Positions 16,122 to 26,645 of a stretch of DNA of 64,000 nt are shown here, piece by piece. The DNA lies in the NCBI RefSeq assembly GCF_001276715.1, contig NZ_LIUQ01000017.1, forward strand, positions 1 to 64,000. Reading direction: 5' to 3'. The position numbers and the translations under genes are program-made. Source of the DNA: Planktothricoides sp. SR001. GTDB taxonomy: Bacteria > Cyanobacteriota > Cyanobacteriia > Cyanobacteriales > Laspinemataceae. The notes under the pieces are model-generated. The model did not search any database. It was not told where the DNA came from and saw only the letters and a list, made by a program, of their open reading frames with translations. Every line of letters starts with the position of its first letter. The stretch's first letter is position 1.

Positions 16122-16547
16122 ATGAGTAAAACTTACATTCCCGTGGCGACTATCAAACAAGTTCGCGATCGGGCAAAAAATTGCTGCGAGTATTGCTTGA
16201 TGCCAGAAATTGCCACCTTTGCTTCTCACGAAGTCGATTATATTATTGCCAAAAAACATGGTGGTTTAACCCAAGCCGAAAACTTAGCTCTTTCATGTAC
16301 CTTATGCAATAAATATAAAGGAAGCGATCTCACATCTATCGATCCCGAAACCGGGGAGATTGTCCCACTTTACCATCCTCGTCAAGATTCTTGGCCTGAG
16401 CATTTTTACCTCAAAGATGCTAAAATTAATCCCTTGACTGCTAAAGGTCGTGTTAAAGTTAGATTATTGCAATTAAATCGTCCTGAAAAAGTGCAAGAAC
16501 GTCAGCTTTTAATAGAGGCTGGAATTTTGGCTCCTCCATCTAATTAA
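16122..16547 (+). CDS. HNH endonuclease domain protein
   Basis: This 141-residue protein has a zinc-coordinating CxxC at C22-C25 (CCEYC), the HNH core around H36-x-V-D (SHEVDYIIAKKHGG) with N54, and a second CxxC at C59-C62 (CTLC). The family cuts DNA with a single metal ion. AAGAAGG lies before ATG 16122. The small size and paired upstream gene resemble stand-alone HNH proteins of cyanobacteria, with functions in defence, repair or mobility. No methylase is adjacent, so it is not a simple restriction system. Confidence 0.9.
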   Translation: MSKTYIPVATIKQVRDRAKNCCEYCLMPEIATFASHEVDYIIAKKHGGLTQAENLALSCTLCNKYKGSDLTSIDPETGEIVPLYHPRQDSWPEHFYLKDAKINPLTAKGRVKVRLLQLNRPEKVQERQLLIEAGILAPPSN

Positions 16548-16807
16548 GAGTCAGCGGTAGCTATCGGTAGGGTGTTGTTCCGAGGGGGTGACACATCAAT
16601 ACCTCATATATATAGTCGTTGCGTAAGTCCTACCAATTTCAAGAATAGACAATTCTGGCTTTCATACCGTAGAAGATCCCCCCAACACCCTTAAAAAAGG
16701 GTGATTTAATTATTGCGACAATTACGAGATTAATTTGGGCAGTTGTAGGGGCTCCCCTAAGTGGTCGCCCCGCGCCCATAATATTGCATTTTCGAGTGGA
16801 AACGGTA
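16548..16807. other. Intergenic region with short hairpin
   Basis: CACCCTT (16686-16692) and AAGGGTG (16697-16703) form a 7-bp stem with a 4-nt loop; there is no strong T tract. The rest is dispersed-repeat-like sequence (GTAGGGGCTCCCCTAAGTGG). The region lies between convergent genes. Confidence 0.55.
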
Positions 16808-19720
16808 TTATTTCGCCGGTAATGGGGCTTCTAAAGCTTTGAGAATGCGATCGCTCACATCTTCTAAATGTGCCTTAGTCGCCGTATCCATTTGCTTATG
16901 ATGACGCTTTAAAGTCCGGGAAATCTGCTGACCCAACTCACGCAGTTGATAACGAGCCAAAACTCTAGCATCTTCTGGGGCATCCAAAGTTTGCAAGGCC
17001 ACAATAAAATCCAAAAAATTGGTAGCATTTCGCAAACTTTCAGGATTCCGCAACACCATATTAACTAAAATATTTAAATGCTGCCGTTGTAACCCTCGAC
17101 GAATCGTAGATATCTCCAAAGACTTCCCATCTCGTTGAATAATCTCTGACCAAATGCCCAGATGTAAGGTATTAAATAATTCTGGCATGGTCAAACTTGC
17201 CTCTGCTCCATAAGTTATTTCCGCATCGCGGACTCGTTCCAATCGTTCCGAGGACAACAGATCGCTTAATATAATTCCTTGGACAAGGGAAATCTGATTA
17301 TAAATCGGATAATCTAAGCGAAAAATTGGCAAATCAATCCCCCAATGGAACCACCGAGAAGGCGCTAACTTATTAATTAATTCTGGAGGGAAATCAAACG
17401 CATTCTCAGCAAAAATGTACTCTTGCAGTAAAGCCAAAGCTTGCCTTTGTTCTTCTAGCGGCACGATTTCAAAGGGTAAACGCGCACCGGGATCGGTTGG
17501 GCGATCGCGATAAAATCTTTGTCCACCAATATAGGTTGTGGCACTCATGGCATAGCCCATATAGTAGCCAAAAATCAGGTTAAAAGCATCGCGCAAATCT
17601 GCATAACCTTCCTGGGGCAACAGATAACTTGTATCGAGATTTCTCCAAGCCTCACGAGCATTGTTTAATTGTATTTGGGAATAGGCCAAGGGATTGGCAC
17701 TCAAATCCCAAGGTTTCGCTTTCGGATCGAGCATCCCCCAGGCATCTTCATCAGTGGCATAAGCCAGTTCTATTTCTGGGGCTCGTTGGGCAATTTTTTT
17801 CAACTCCGGGATTTCTCCTTCAGGGGTCATGGCTGGAATCGGTTTATAAGCATAGGCGATCGCCCATTCATCGTAAACACCAATCTGCGTCGGATAATAA
17901 TCGCCCTGGACTTGTCCGGGAGGTGCCAAGTTCACCGGAAGATAATCCATCACGGAACTGACTAACCCTTGATTTCGAGTAATATCAAGATTATTTAACT
18001 CTTCTGGCATCCGCAGATTACTGCCGCTAAAATTATGACGCAAACCCAGGGTATGCCCGACTTCGTGGGCAACCAAGTGGCGTAAAAACTGATGAATATA
18101 GATTTGCATTTCTTTGTCATTCAACCCGAAGTTCTGCCGTAAGGACAAAGACAACGCACCAAAAGCCGCTTTTCGGGCGGATCCAATCCCAAAGCATAAC
18201 TCATCCTGTCGGATTAATTGGGATGATGCTTGCAGTTGATTTCGCAACGGATGGGTGGCACCCAGCAAATTTTGTAAAAATGTGTCCTGTTGAAAATCTG
18301 GCAATCTCACAGCGGGATTACACACCAAAGAGTTAGCCAGCAGAGAAGAAATCCCAGAGACTTCTCCATAAGAATTTTGGACGATAGTCCGATATTCTCG
18401 CTGCATGAAATTAATCATATTGGCGCTAATCAGCACATCCGCATCCAAAATTTGTCCGGTCAAGGGATGAGCCCGAAGTGGGCCCAATGCAAACCCCCCA
18501 TCAAGAGAATTAAACCAGCGAATAGTGTTGTAGCGGACATCCGCCGGATCCCAAGTAGCATCATCGGGCATTTGTCGCACTTCGATCGCATTAATAAAGC
18601 CAGCTTTTTGAAACGCCGGATTCCACATTAATACCCCTTCGCGAATAGCATCTCGATATTCCAAAGGCACATTATTTTCAATCCAAAAAACAATCGGTTC
18701 TTTAGGTGGGGATAAAGGGGCATTCGGGTCTTGTTTTTCTAAATGCCAGCGGTTGAGATAGCGCACAAAAGTCTCTGAGGGGTCTTGACGAGATAAGTCT
18801 TGGTACGCAGTCAAGAAATGACCTACACGCTCGTCAGCTAAACGGGGGCGATAACCATTGTTAGTCGGTAGTTCCGATAAACTATAGCGCACGGTAAGGG
18901 AAAACCCGCGAGGATCTGCCAGGGTCTCTGGAGAAAACCAGGACATTCCAGTTCCCGATAAACCATAAACCCAATCAATCTCAAGATTTAACGGAAATGC
19001 TTTCAGGTTTTCCAGATAAGAAGTCCCTGAATTTAAGCTATATGATTCACCGATTAACCAAGGAAACGCTGATGCGAGTCCGGCAAAGTCAGTCATCAGC
19101 ATTTCACTGATATCAACCAGCAATGTTTTTCTTTCCGGGTGAATACTTTTGACTGTCAGCGGGTAGATGGCTGAGTCACTGAAAGCGCGAGGGAGCGATC
19201 GCCCTTGGGGATCCCCCGGTTCAGTGCGGAAACGGGTGTTTGGCACCACCAAATCCACACGAGTTTTCTGCACCTGACGCAACTGAAACACAAAATCCTG
19301 AATCGGCATTCCCTGATACATTCCCCAAGCGCCAATCCCTCCAGAGAGAGTGGCCACCATAAAGAAATTGCGATTGAGTTGCTCTGGTTTAATTTCCAGA
19401 TACACCGTATTTTCGTTTGGCTTCCGGTACAGGGTGAATAATCCTTCTAGCTTCTCAAAATTTTTGATCGCCTCATCAAAGGGTTCTAACTCCTCGGATT
19501 CTTCTTTATTTGCCTCATCTCTATTGGGTGCAGCGGGTGGCGAAGCTTGAGCCACAGACAATGGCTCCCCAGACTTAATTCGGGCAATATTTAAGTTAGT
19601 TTTTTTATTAATAAATCCTGAATCATCTTTTTGTTTAAAAACTAAATTCCCCGCTATGCCTGGAGAAATGCCTAAAAAAATGCAAAAAAAACCCAACAGA
19701 CTGAGTGATAATCTTTTCAT
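16808..19720 (-). CDS. Secreted zinc-dependent metalloprotease
   Basis: This 970-residue protein begins at ATG 19720 with the signal peptide MKRLSLSLLGFFCIFLGISP. The longer open frame upstream is not protease-like. The gluzincin/metzincin-like zinc motif HEVGHTLGLRH lies at about residues 552-562, followed by SSVMDYLP, similar to a Met turn. Length and the N- and C-terminal regions match the large bacterial DUF5117/DUF5118-type metalloproteases. It is probably exported to the periplasm or outside the cell and degrades proteins. It stands alone with a long A+T-rich upstream region. Confidence 0.9.
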   Translation of the reverse strand: MKRLSLSLLGFFCIFLGISPGIAGNLVFKQKDDSGFINKKTNLNIARIKSGEPLSVAQASPPAAPNRDEANKEESEELEPFDEAIKNFEKLEGLFTLYRKPNENTVYLEIKPEQLNRNFFMVATLSGGIGAWGMYQGMPIQDFVFQLRQVQKTRVDLVVPNTRFRTEPGDPQGRSLPRAFSDSAIYPLTVKSIHPERKTLLVDISEMLMTDFAGLASAFPWLIGESYSLNSGTSYLENLKAFPLNLEIDWVYGLSGTGMSWFSPETLADPRGFSLTVRYSLSELPTNNGYRPRLADERVGHFLTAYQDLSRQDPSETFVRYLNRWHLEKQDPNAPLSPPKEPIVFWIENNVPLEYRDAIREGVLMWNPAFQKAGFINAIEVRQMPDDATWDPADVRYNTIRWFNSLDGGFALGPLRAHPLTGQILDADVLISANMINFMQREYRTIVQNSYGEVSGISSLLANSLVCNPAVRLPDFQQDTFLQNLLGATHPLRNQLQASSQLIRQDELCFGIGSARKAAFGALSLSLRQNFGLNDKEMQIYIHQFLRHLVAHEVGHTLGLRHNFSGSNLRMPEELNNLDITRNQGLVSSVMDYLPVNLAPPGQVQGDYYPTQIGVYDEWAIAYAYKPIPAMTPEGEIPELKKIAQRAPEIELAYATDEDAWGMLDPKAKPWDLSANPLAYSQIQLNNAREAWRNLDTSYLLPQEGYADLRDAFNLIFGYYMGYAMSATTYIGGQRFYRDRPTDPGARLPFEIVPLEEQRQALALLQEYIFAENAFDFPPELINKLAPSRWFHWGIDLPIFRLDYPIYNQISLVQGIILSDLLSSERLERVRDAEITYGAEASLTMPELFNTLHLGIWSEIIQRDGKSLEISTIRRGLQRQHLNILVNMVLRNPESLRNATNFLDFIVALQTLDAPEDARVLARYQLRELGQQISRTLKRHHKQMDTATKAHLEDVSDRILKALEAPLPAK

Positions 19721-20507
19721 CGAACTAACCCATAGAGTATTTGACATCTGCCAAAGGATGATGATGGAGAAGTATGGTTGATTTCCGTCAATCGATTTGA
19801 CTGACTGTATTTGCGGAGTTGAGCATCCGTTACCGCAGCGGGTCACGAGTTGACCGCATTGCTAAATTGTTCAGCTATTCAATATTTTAAGTCTAAAGTC
19901 AATTGAATGCATGATTTGCCATAAATTAATTTACAATTTTTGGTTTTTAATCTTTTATGGTTTAATTATACTACTTTTAGTTAAATTGTTCTTTAAAAAT
20001 CGATAAAATCTGCTTTTTTTATATACAATATAGGCTGATAGCAGATATTTATTTCGGCGACAAACCCGATTAAACAATAAATAAACCAAGGCTAATTGAT
20101 GGTCGAGCGCCTTTACTGGATCGCCAACCTGTCTATATTATAACAATAATATGGTAATTATAACGATAAATAAATATTGAATATGTCAAAAAAATCAATA
20201 TTTTAAATTTTTAGTAACCTGAAATTTTTCGACTATTTCTGATTCAACTGGTTTTCTCTAAAGCAATACAGCACTTTCCTCTGCTATGGGGTACATCGCC
20301 AAGCGCTGTAATTGACCGATCCTGATACTTTCATCGGAGATTTTCCTCAACTGAACCCAGGAGGGGGCGATCGCGCATCGGTGGAAGCAGCGGCATTTTT
20401 CTGTCTTCCTGCCTTTCCCCGCCTTTCCATTAATAAATATCAAATATTAGATATCTGATAGCAAGCACTTTAATTTGTAAACCGGGGATCTTAAGTTCCC
20501 ATCTGGA
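19721..20507. other. A+T-rich intergenic region
   Basis: This 787-bp region lies between the divergent metalloprotease and ftsH genes. It is mostly very A+T-rich (TTTAATTATACTACT-type tracts) with one G+C-richer island at about 20330-20430 holding GGGGGCGATCGCGC. The 61-codon open frame on the minus strand there is not convincing. No RNA gene was recognised. Confidence 0.5.
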
Positions 20508-20537
20508 TTGACAAAATTTATTAAAATTGGCTATAAG
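20508..20537 (+). promoter_or_regulatory. Candidate sigma-70 promoter for ftsH
   Basis: TTGACA (20508-20513) and TATAAG (20532-20537) are separated by 18 bp, about 160 bp upstream of ftsH. A perfect -35 and 5/6 -10 make this the best promoter-like match in the region. Confidence 0.55.
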
Positions 20538-20592
20538 TAAAGCCAGCAGAGAATTTCAGGGCAATTATCTGACGGTATTTGGCGAAAATCGA

Positions 20593-20622
20593 TTGACAAT
20601 AGCTCGCCGAAATTCTCAGAAT
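20593..20622 (+). promoter_or_regulatory. Second candidate promoter for ftsH
   Basis: TTGACA (20593-20598) is followed after 18 bp by CAGAAT (20617-20622), a weaker -10. It is nearer to the start than the other candidate. Confidence 0.35.
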
Positions 20623-20684
20623 AGGTTAACATAAGTTTACACATAAAATGAAAATGTCTAAAAGCGCCCCATATCGGTTATCTG

Positions 20685-20690
20685 AGGAGG
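20685..20690 (+). promoter_or_regulatory. Shine-Dalgarno that decides the ftsH start
   Basis: AGGAGG lies 7 nt before GTG 20698 but only 1 nt before ATG 20692. The spacing favours GTG as the start codon. Confidence 0.7.
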
Positions 20691-20697
20691 AATGCCG

Positions 20698-22539
20698 GTG
20701 AATAACAAAAAGTGGAGAAATGCCGGACTGTATGCCCTGCTGGCGATCGTTGTCATTGCTTTGGCAACGGCCTTTTTGGATCAGCCCCAGCAAAATAGGG
20801 AGACTTGGCGATATAGCAAGTTCATCCAGGAAGTGGAAAATCAAGGTGTGGCGAATGTGAGCATTAGCACCGATCGCACCAAAGCCCTGGTGACTGCTAA
20901 AGATGGCAGCAAAGTCCTGGTGAACCTGCCCAACGATCCGGCACTGATTGATACCTTAACCAACAATAAGGTCAATATTGAAGTATTACCTCAGAGTGAT
21001 GATGGCTTCTGGGTAAAAGCTCTCAGTAGCCTATTTTTCCCCATTATTCTTTTGGTGGGTTTATTTTTCTTGCTGCGTCGAGCTCAAGCAGGTCCTGGTT
21101 CTCAAGCGATGAACTTTGGCAAATCCAAAGCCAGAGTACAAATGGAACCCCAAACTCAGGTAACATTTAGCGATGTTGCGGGGATTGAACAAGCCAAGCT
21201 GGAACTGAATGAAGTGGTGGATTTCTTGAAGAATGCCGATCGCTTCACCGCTGTGGGAGCCAAAATTCCTAAAGGGGTTCTACTCGTAGGCCCGCCGGGA
21301 ACGGGTAAAACCCTTTTGGCGAAAGCCGTTGCGGGAGAAGCCGGAGTGCCTTTCTTCAGTATTTCCGGTTCTGAGTTCGTGGAAATGTTTGTCGGGGTTG
21401 GCGCTTCTCGCGTCCGGGACTTATTTGAACAAGCCAAGTCCAGTGCCCCTTGTATTGTATTTATTGATGAAATTGATGCCGTGGGTCGTCAGCGCGGTGC
21501 TGGTTTAGGTGGCGGCAATGATGAACGCGAACAAACTTTAAACCAGTTGCTCACTGAGATGGACGGGTTTGAAGGCAATACGGGGATTATTATTATTGCG
21601 GCGACGAACCGCCCGGATGTGTTGGATGCGGCGTTGATGCGTCCCGGTCGTTTTGACCGCCAGGTGGTGGTCGATCGCCCCGACTATACAGGTCGTCTGG
21701 AAGTGCTCAAAGTTCACGCCCGAGGCAAGAGTTTGTCCAAGGATGTGGATCTGGAGAAAATTGCTCGCCGGACTCCGGGTTTCACTGGTGCAGATTTGTC
21801 TAACCTGTTGAATGAATCGGCAATTTTGGCAGCGCGGCGCAATCTCACGGAAATTTCTATGGATGAAGTGAATGATGCGATCGACCGCGTGCTCGCAGGT
21901 CCTGAGAAGAAAGACCGGGTGATGAGTGAAAAGCGGAAGGCTTTGGTGGCTTATCACGAAGCCGGTCATGCTCTGGTCGGTGCCCTGATGCCTGATTATG
22001 ACCCGGTGCAGAAAATTAGCATTATTCCTCGCGGTCGGGCCGGTGGTTTGACCTGGTTCACTCCCAGCGAAGAACGGATGGATTCTGGGTTGTATAGCCG
22101 CTCTTATCTGCAAAATCAGATGGCGGTTGCCCTGGGTGGTCGCATTGCTGAAGAAGTTGTTTTTGGTGATGAAGAAGTGACCACAGGCGCTTCCAGCGAT
22201 TTGCAACAGGTGGCTCGCGTGGCTCGGCAAATGGTGACTCGCTTTGGTATGAGCGATCGCCTCGGTCCGGTGGCCTTGGGTCGTCAACAAGGGAATGTGT
22301 TCCTAGGTCGCGATATCATGGCGGAACGGGATTTCTCGGAAGAAACTGCCGCTGCCATTGATGATGAAGTCCGCAACTTAGTTGAGCAAGCTTACCGTCG
22401 CGCTAAAGATGTGCTGGTGAGTAATCGCTCGGTTCTGGATCAATTGGCCAAGATGCTGATTGAAAAAGAAACCGTGGATGCGGAAGAGTTGCAAGAACTG
22501 TTGATCGAAAGTGATGTCAAGATGGCGGCGATCGCCTAA
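20698..22539 (+). CDS. ftsH: ATP-dependent zinc metalloprotease FtsH
   Basis: This protein of about 613 residues has an N-terminal membrane helix ([17 protein letters not shown]), a lumenal or periplasmic segment and a second helix ([17 protein letters not shown]). The AAA ATPase follows with Walker A GPPGTGKT (about 198-205), Walker [10 protein letters not shown] and the arginine-finger region [19 protein letters not shown]. The zinc site HEAGH is at about 420-424. FtsH hexamers extract and degrade membrane proteins; in cyanobacteria they remove damaged photosystem II D1. The N terminus resembles the FtsH1/FtsH3-type cyanobacterial paralogues, but the paralogue cannot be settled here. Two candidate promoters lie upstream and a clear terminator downstream, so it is monocistronic. 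Confidence 0.97.
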   Translation: MNNKKWRNAGLYALLAIVVIALATAFLDQPQQNRETWRYSKFIQEVENQGVANVSISTDRTKALVTAKDGSKVLVNLPNDPALIDTLTNNKVNIEVLPQSDDGFWVKALSSLFFPIILLVGLFFLLRRAQAGPGSQAMNFGKSKARVQMEPQTQVTFSDVAGIEQAKLELNEVVDFLKNADRFTAVGAKIPKGVLLVGPPGTGKTLLAKAVAGEAGVPFFSISGSEFVEMFVGVGASRVRDLFEQAKSSAPCIVFIDEIDAVGRQRGAGLGGGNDEREQTLNQLLTEMDGFEGNTGIIIIAATNRPDVLDAALMRPGRFDRQVVVDRPDYTGRLEVLKVHARGKSLSKDVDLEKIARRTPGFTGADLSNLLNESAILAARRNLTEISMDEVNDAIDRVLAGPEKKDRVMSEKRKALVAYHEAGHALVGALMPDYDPVQKISIIPRGRAGGLTWFTPSEERMDSGLYSRSYLQNQMAVALGGRIAEEVVFGDEEVTTGASSDLQQVARVARQMVTRFGMSDRLGPVALGRQQGNVFLGRDIMAERDFSEETAAAIDDEVRNLVEQAYRRAKDVLVSNRSVLDQLAKMLIEKETVDAEELQELLIESDVKMAAIA

Positions 22540-22604
22540 TTGATCCAGTCATAATTGGTTATTGGTTATTAAACAAGAAAGCAAAATAACTGCTCGATAC
22601 GCCC

Positions 22605-22630
22605 AACCCCCCTTTTGAAGGGGGGTTTTT
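22605..22630 (+). terminator. Rho-independent terminator of ftsH
   Basis: AACCCCCCTT (22605-22614) pairs perfectly with AAGGGGGGTT (22618-22627) around a 3-nt loop and runs into TTTTT (22626-22630), 66 bp after the ftsH stop. Confidence 0.85.
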
Positions 22631-23155
22631 ATAATTTTGCTTGATTATCTATTGGTTATTAGTTATTAATTATTAGTTTGTTGTTGGTTGTCATAACATA
22701 AATAACGAGTAACCAATAACTAATCAATTAAAAAAACCTGAAAAAAACTTGTTTGTAACAAAATGTAAAGCTTTGAGAATCTTCACAAGTTTTTCACAAT
22801 CCCTGATTATCGTAATAATTAATAAAAGTCCACACCCGATAAATAGGCTGTTTAAAACCTGGTTTAAAAATCGCTGACCAGCATTTTAGTATTTAACTTG
22901 AAATGCTTTATTTAATAAGAAAAGCGCTGGTCAGCTTATAAAAACTCACTTATGCTGAACTGGAGGTCATTTCTGAGCGTCAAACCCTGTTAATAACCGT
23001 ACTCAAATTTACCATTTTGATTTAGCCCGACTTGCACCAATTTTTCCTAACCACTACTTCTATCAATTTTAAACCTGATTTATTTTTCCATACCCTCTTT
23101 CAAAATCACTGGCCAAAACTCGGTTACACCGATCACATAAATAAAGGCCAGCATT
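22631..23155. other. Intergenic region, no gene seen
   Basis: This 525-bp stretch is A+T-rich. GCTGACCAGC (22873-22882) and its complement GCTGGTCAGC (22926-22935) flank a 43-bp spacer. The first part carries recurring TTGGTTATTAGTTATTA-type strings. No ORF or known RNA was recognised. Confidence 0.5.
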
Positions 23156-23185
23156 AAAAAAACCCAGACCCACCCGGTCTGGGTT
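23156..23185 (-). terminator. Terminator of the fructosamine kinase gene
   Basis: On the minus strand AACCCAGACC (23176-23185 region) pairs with GGTCTGGGTT around a 5-nt loop, followed by a run of T (plus-strand A run, 23156-23162). It lies about 70 bp past the stop. Confidence 0.8.
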
Positions 23186-23212
23186 AATTATTTTATCCGG
23201 TGACTAGCATTT

Positions 23213-23242
23213 GTAGGGTGGGCAAGGTGTTGCCCACCCTAC
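23213..23242. repeat. GTAGGGTGGGCAA palindromic repeat
   Basis: GTAGGGTGGGCAA (23213-23225) and TTGCCCACCCTAC (23230-23242) form a perfect 13-bp stem with a 4-nt loop. It belongs to a class of dispersed palindromes common in cyanobacterial intergenic DNA. Confidence 0.85.
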
Positions 23243-23252
23243 AGCTAACCGA

Positions 23253-24122
23253 TTAAAGATTTAATAGTTTCTGGATGATATGTTTGGCTTGTCCGGCATA
23301 GCCACCACCAAACAGGTTGAAGTGATTCAGGATGTGGTAGAGATTGTAAAGAATTTTACGATGCTCGTAACCCGGTTCTAAAGGCCATGTAGCTTGATAG
23401 CCCTGGTAAAACGCGGGAGGAAACCCGCCAAAAAGTTCGGTCATGGCTAGATCCACTTCGCGATCGCCATAATAGGTAGCGGGATCAAAAATCACCGGTT
23501 CCCCACTGGGAGTCACCGAAGCATTTCCCCCCCATAAGTCCCCGTGAACTAAAGAAGGCTGAGGTTGATGACCGGCTAAAATTTCCGGAATTTTGGCGAG
23601 TAACTCGTCGGCTTCGGGAAAATAACCGCCTCGACGTTGGGCTAACTGAAGCTGATAACGGATCCGCTGTTCTACCCAAAACTCTGCCCAATCATCAGTC
23701 CAAGCATTCATCTGTGGTGTAGAACCAATGGTATTACTTCGCTCCCAGCCAAATTTATCCGCCACCCCAGTACGGTGCATTTCTGCTAATTTTCGCCCCA
23801 TGTCTTGCCAGACGCCGGTGGTACTGGATCCTCCCAGGTCGAGCCATTCCAAGACAATATAAGCGTGATTTTCTACAGTGCCGGTACAAATGGGTTTGGG
23901 AACGCGAATGGTTTGGGTTTTCCAGATTTGCTCTAGCCCCAGGGCTTCTGCGGCAAACATTTCCACCAAGGAGGCTCTGTTCAGCTTCACGAAATAGTGA
24001 TGCTCCTGAGAGTCTAAGCGATAACCTTGATTGATACAGCCACCGCCGATAGAACGGTGCCGATCCAGTTTGAAGGTTTCCCCTGTGACTTCGGCAATGT
24101 GCGAGGCAATTTTATCCCACAT
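23253..24122 (-). CDS. Fructosamine kinase family protein
   Basis: This 289-residue protein has the aminoglycoside phosphotransferase-like fold: GGGCINQGYRL (26-36), a lysine in YFVKLNR (43-49), the catalytic loop VHGDLWGGN (192-200) and the metal-binding IFDPATYYGDREVDLAM. These enzymes phosphorylate sugar-amine adducts (fructosamines or ribulosamines) on proteins so that they break down, i.e. protein deglycation. It is cytosolic. It ends in a clear terminator and starts about 170 bp from leuB, so it may be transcribed separately. Confidence 0.93.
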   Translation of the reverse strand: MWDKIASHIAEVTGETFKLDRHRSIGGGCINQGYRLDSQEHHYFVKLNRASLVEMFAAEALGLEQIWKTQTIRVPKPICTGTVENHAYIVLEWLDLGGSSTTGVWQDMGRKLAEMHRTGVADKFGWERSNTIGSTPQMNAWTDDWAEFWVEQRIRYQLQLAQRRGGYFPEADELLAKIPEILAGHQPQPSLVHGDLWGGNASVTPSGEPVIFDPATYYGDREVDLAMTELFGGFPPAFYQGYQATWPLEPGYEHRKILYNLYHILNHFNLFGGGYAGQAKHIIQKLLNL

Positions 24123-24290
24123 GATATCCCATCAGATAAATATTAGACAAATATCAGACAGCTTTGATTGACGTTTTAGATTGTTAATCTAACAATTGTG
24201 CTATCTAGCCCCAATCCAGAGAAAGTAGTCTAAGCGCTAAAGCGATAGCCAAGCTTCACTCACTCTGGTCTGGTTAGTAGGACTGTAAAA

Positions 24291-25376
24291 TTAGGACTCT
24301 AAAATTTCGATTAATTTATCGCCCATTTCTCGACAGCCGACCAGTTTCATCCCCTGGGACATAATATCGCCGGTCCGATAGCCCGCATCAAGGACTTTGA
24401 TCACTGCTTGCTCAATTTTATCTGCCGCTGCCGGTTGGTCTAAGCCATAGCGCAGCATCATCGCGGCGCTGAGAACCTGTGCCAAGGGGTTGGCTTTATC
24501 CTGTCCGGCAATGTCTGGGGCGGAACCGTGGACGGGTTCAAATAAGCCAGGGCCTGATGCGCCTAAACTGGCAGAGGGTAACATCCCAATGCTGCCGGTG
24601 AGCATGGCAGCGGCGTCGGAGAGAATATCCCCAAATAAGTTGCCGGTGACGATGGTGTCAAACTGTTTGGGCGATCGCACTAACTGCATCGCTGCATTAT
24701 CTACATATAAATGTGAAAGCTCCACATCGGCATATTCCTGACTGAGGGCGGTGATGCCATCGCGCCAGAGTTGGGACACTTCCAGCACATTGGCTTTGTC
24801 CACAGAGCATAGCTTGCGACCCCGTTTGCGAGCGGTTTCAAAGGCTACTCGGCCAATGCGTGAAATCTCAGATTCCGTATAAGCCATTGTATTGACGCCG
24901 CGTTTTTCCCCGGTTTCGGTAGTAAAAATCCCTTTGGGTTGACCAAAATAAATTCCCCCCGTGAGTTCTCGCACCACCATAATATCTACACCGCTGACGA
25001 TTTCCGGCTTGAGACTGGAGGCATCGACCAGTTGGGGTAGAATGGTCGCCGGTCGCAGATTGGCAAATAACCCCAATCCCGCACGAATGGCTAAGAGTCC
25101 GGTTTCCGGGCGTTGATGTCGCGGCAAGTTATCCCATTTGTAGCCACCAATGGCCGCTAAGAGTACCCCGTCACTTTCTCGGCTGATGTCTAAGGTTTCC
25201 TGGGGTAAGGGTTCCCCAGTGGCATCAATGGCAGCGCCCCCTAATAAGGCTTCTTTGAATTGAAAGGTGAGGTCGAATTGGTGACTAATCACTTTGAGCA
25301 CATCTTGGGCGATCGCCATAATTTCTGGGCCGATGCCATCCCCGGGTAATAGGGTAATCCGGTATTTTTTAGTCAT
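24291..25376 (-). CDS. leuB: 3-isopropylmalate dehydrogenase
   Basis: This 361-residue protein has the isocitrate/isopropylmalate dehydrogenase signatures: [12 protein letters not shown] (9-20), [13 protein letters not shown], the NAD-binding segment [17 protein letters not shown] and [18 protein letters not shown]. It oxidatively decarboxylates 3-isopropylmalate to 2-oxoisocaproate in leucine synthesis. Length and motifs are fully typical. No attenuator or leader peptide is evident upstream. Confidence 0.97.
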   Translation of the reverse strand: MTKKYRITLLPGDGIGPEIMAIAQDVLKVISHQFDLTFQFKEALLGGAAIDATGEPLPQETLDISRESDGVLLAAIGGYKWDNLPRHQRPETGLLAIRAGLGLFANLRPATILPQLVDASSLKPEIVSGVDIMVVRELTGGIYFGQPKGIFTTETGEKRGVNTMAYTESEISRIGRVAFETARKRGRKLCSVDKANVLEVSQLWRDGITALSQEYADVELSHLYVDNAAMQLVRSPKQFDTIVTGNLFGDILSDAAAMLTGSIGMLPSASLGASGPGLFEPVHGSAPDIAGQDKANPLAQVLSAAMMLRYGLDQPAAADKIEQAVIKVLDAGYRTGDIMSQGMKLVGCREMGDKLIEILES

Positions 25377-25745
25377 ATAGATTTAAAATTTTTGGCGCGT
25401 TTAGCGTTGATTTTGTTTATGGCAACAATTTGCCAATCATTCATCATACAGGGGAAAGGGATTATATAGTTATTTGTTATTTGTCCGAAAGTCATTGGTT
25501 AATAGTCATTTGTCAATAGTCATTGGTCAATAGTCCTATCTCTATGCTCTTTTCAACACGACCAACAACCCCCCCAACCCGATGGCGGTCAAACGCCATC
25601 GGGCAACAAATAACAAATAATAAATAATAAATAATAAATAATAAATAATAAATCACAAATAACAAATAACAAGTAATATTAGCGAATATAACCAAAAATG
25701 GTTATAAATAAACGGTTTGCAGCTAGATTTATGAATTTTTGACAG
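25377..25745. other. Divergent intergenic region with hairpin and A+T heptamers
   Basis: This region of about 370 bp lies between divergent leuB and the MscS gene. CCCGATGGCG (25578-25587) and CGCCATCGGG (25594-25603) form a 10-bp stem. A heptameric AATAATA tract repeats about five times at about 25616-25652, and GTCATTGGT/GTCAATAGT strings repeat at 25490-25535. The 60-codon minus-strand frame here arises from the repeats. Confidence 0.7.
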
Positions 25746-26645
25746 ATGACGGCTTTACTCACACAAATTCAAGAGAGTCTATTAGAGCTATTGGGTCAAA
25801 CGATTACAGCAATTCCGGGGGTTGGCATCGCTCTGGCAGTATTATTCTGTACCCGCGTGGTGGCAAAGTTAGTCAAACGGGGAGCGGATCAATTAACCCA
25901 GCGAGCAATTAAAAGCCCTTCTCTACGGATGTTGACGATTCAAACGGCGTATGTAGCTACTTTGTCCGCAGGGGTTCTCGCTGCTTGTGTGATTGCTTTC
26001 CCGGATTTACGGTTGGGAGATATTATCGGCTTTTTAGGGTTGGGTTCTGTGGCGATCGGTTTTGCCTTTCAGGACATCTTTAAAAACTTTTTAGCCGGTA
26101 TCTTGTTACTGTTACAAGAACCTTTTCAAATCGGCGATCAGATTTTAGTGGGAAAGTTTGAGGGAACTGTAGAAGAAATTTCGATTCGGTCTACCCAAAT
26201 TCGCACTTATAAAGGAGAAAGGGTGGTCGTCCCCAATGCGATGGTGTTTACATCTCCGGTAGAAGTTAGAACCGCTTTTGCACAAAGACGCACGGATTTA
26301 GAAATTGGTTTAGATTACAATACGCCTTTGGCGGAAGCAAGAGAAGTTTTGCTCGAGGCAACCCAAGAAGTAGAGGGTGTGCTTTCACAACCGGCAGTGG
26401 AAGTAGATGTGGTGGGATTTGGCAGTAGTTCGATTAATTTGATGGTGCGTTATTGGACTTTTCCAGAAATTGCTCAGGTTCGTCGGACGAAAAGTCTCGT
26501 AATTATGGCTTTGAAAGCATTGTGCGATCGCGCTAATTACAATATTCCCTATCCTATTCGCACTTTGTATCACTTCGATCGGGAAAAATATAACGATTGT
26601 TATCCCATTGGGGCAAATGCGACTGATGGCGATCGCCCTCTTTAG
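25746..26645 (+). CDS. Mechanosensitive ion channel, MscS family
   Basis: This 299-residue protein has three hydrophobic segments: about 15-35 (TITAIPGVGIALAVLF), about 68-90 (AYVATLSAGVLAACVIAF) and the pore helix region GFLGLGSVAIGFAFQDIFKNFLAGILLLLQEPFQIGD. The last is the MscS signature, followed by the beta domain (VEEISIRSTQIRTYKGERVVVPN). Such channels open on membrane tension to release solutes during osmotic downshock. It is shorter than plant or large cyanobacterial MscS proteins. It is monocistronic. Confidence 0.94.
   Translation: MTALLTQIQESLLELLGQTITAIPGVGIALAVLFCTRVVAKLVKRGADQLTQRAIKSPSLRMLTIQTAYVATLSAGVLAACVIAFPDLRLGDIIGFLGLGSVAIGFAFQDIFKNFLAGILLLLQEPFQIGDQILVGKFEGTVEEISIRSTQIRTYKGERVVVPNAMVFTSPVEVRTAFAQRRTDLEIGLDYNTPLAEAREVLLEATQEVEGVLSQPAVEVDVVGFGSSSINLMVRYWTFPEIAQVRRTKSLVIMALKALCDRANYNIPYPIRTLYHFDREKYNDCYPIGANATDGDRPL

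Noticed and set aside
20258-20443. 61-codon minus-strand frame before ftsH
   Set aside because: Low complexity and no ribosome binding site; lies in A+T-rich intergenic DNA.
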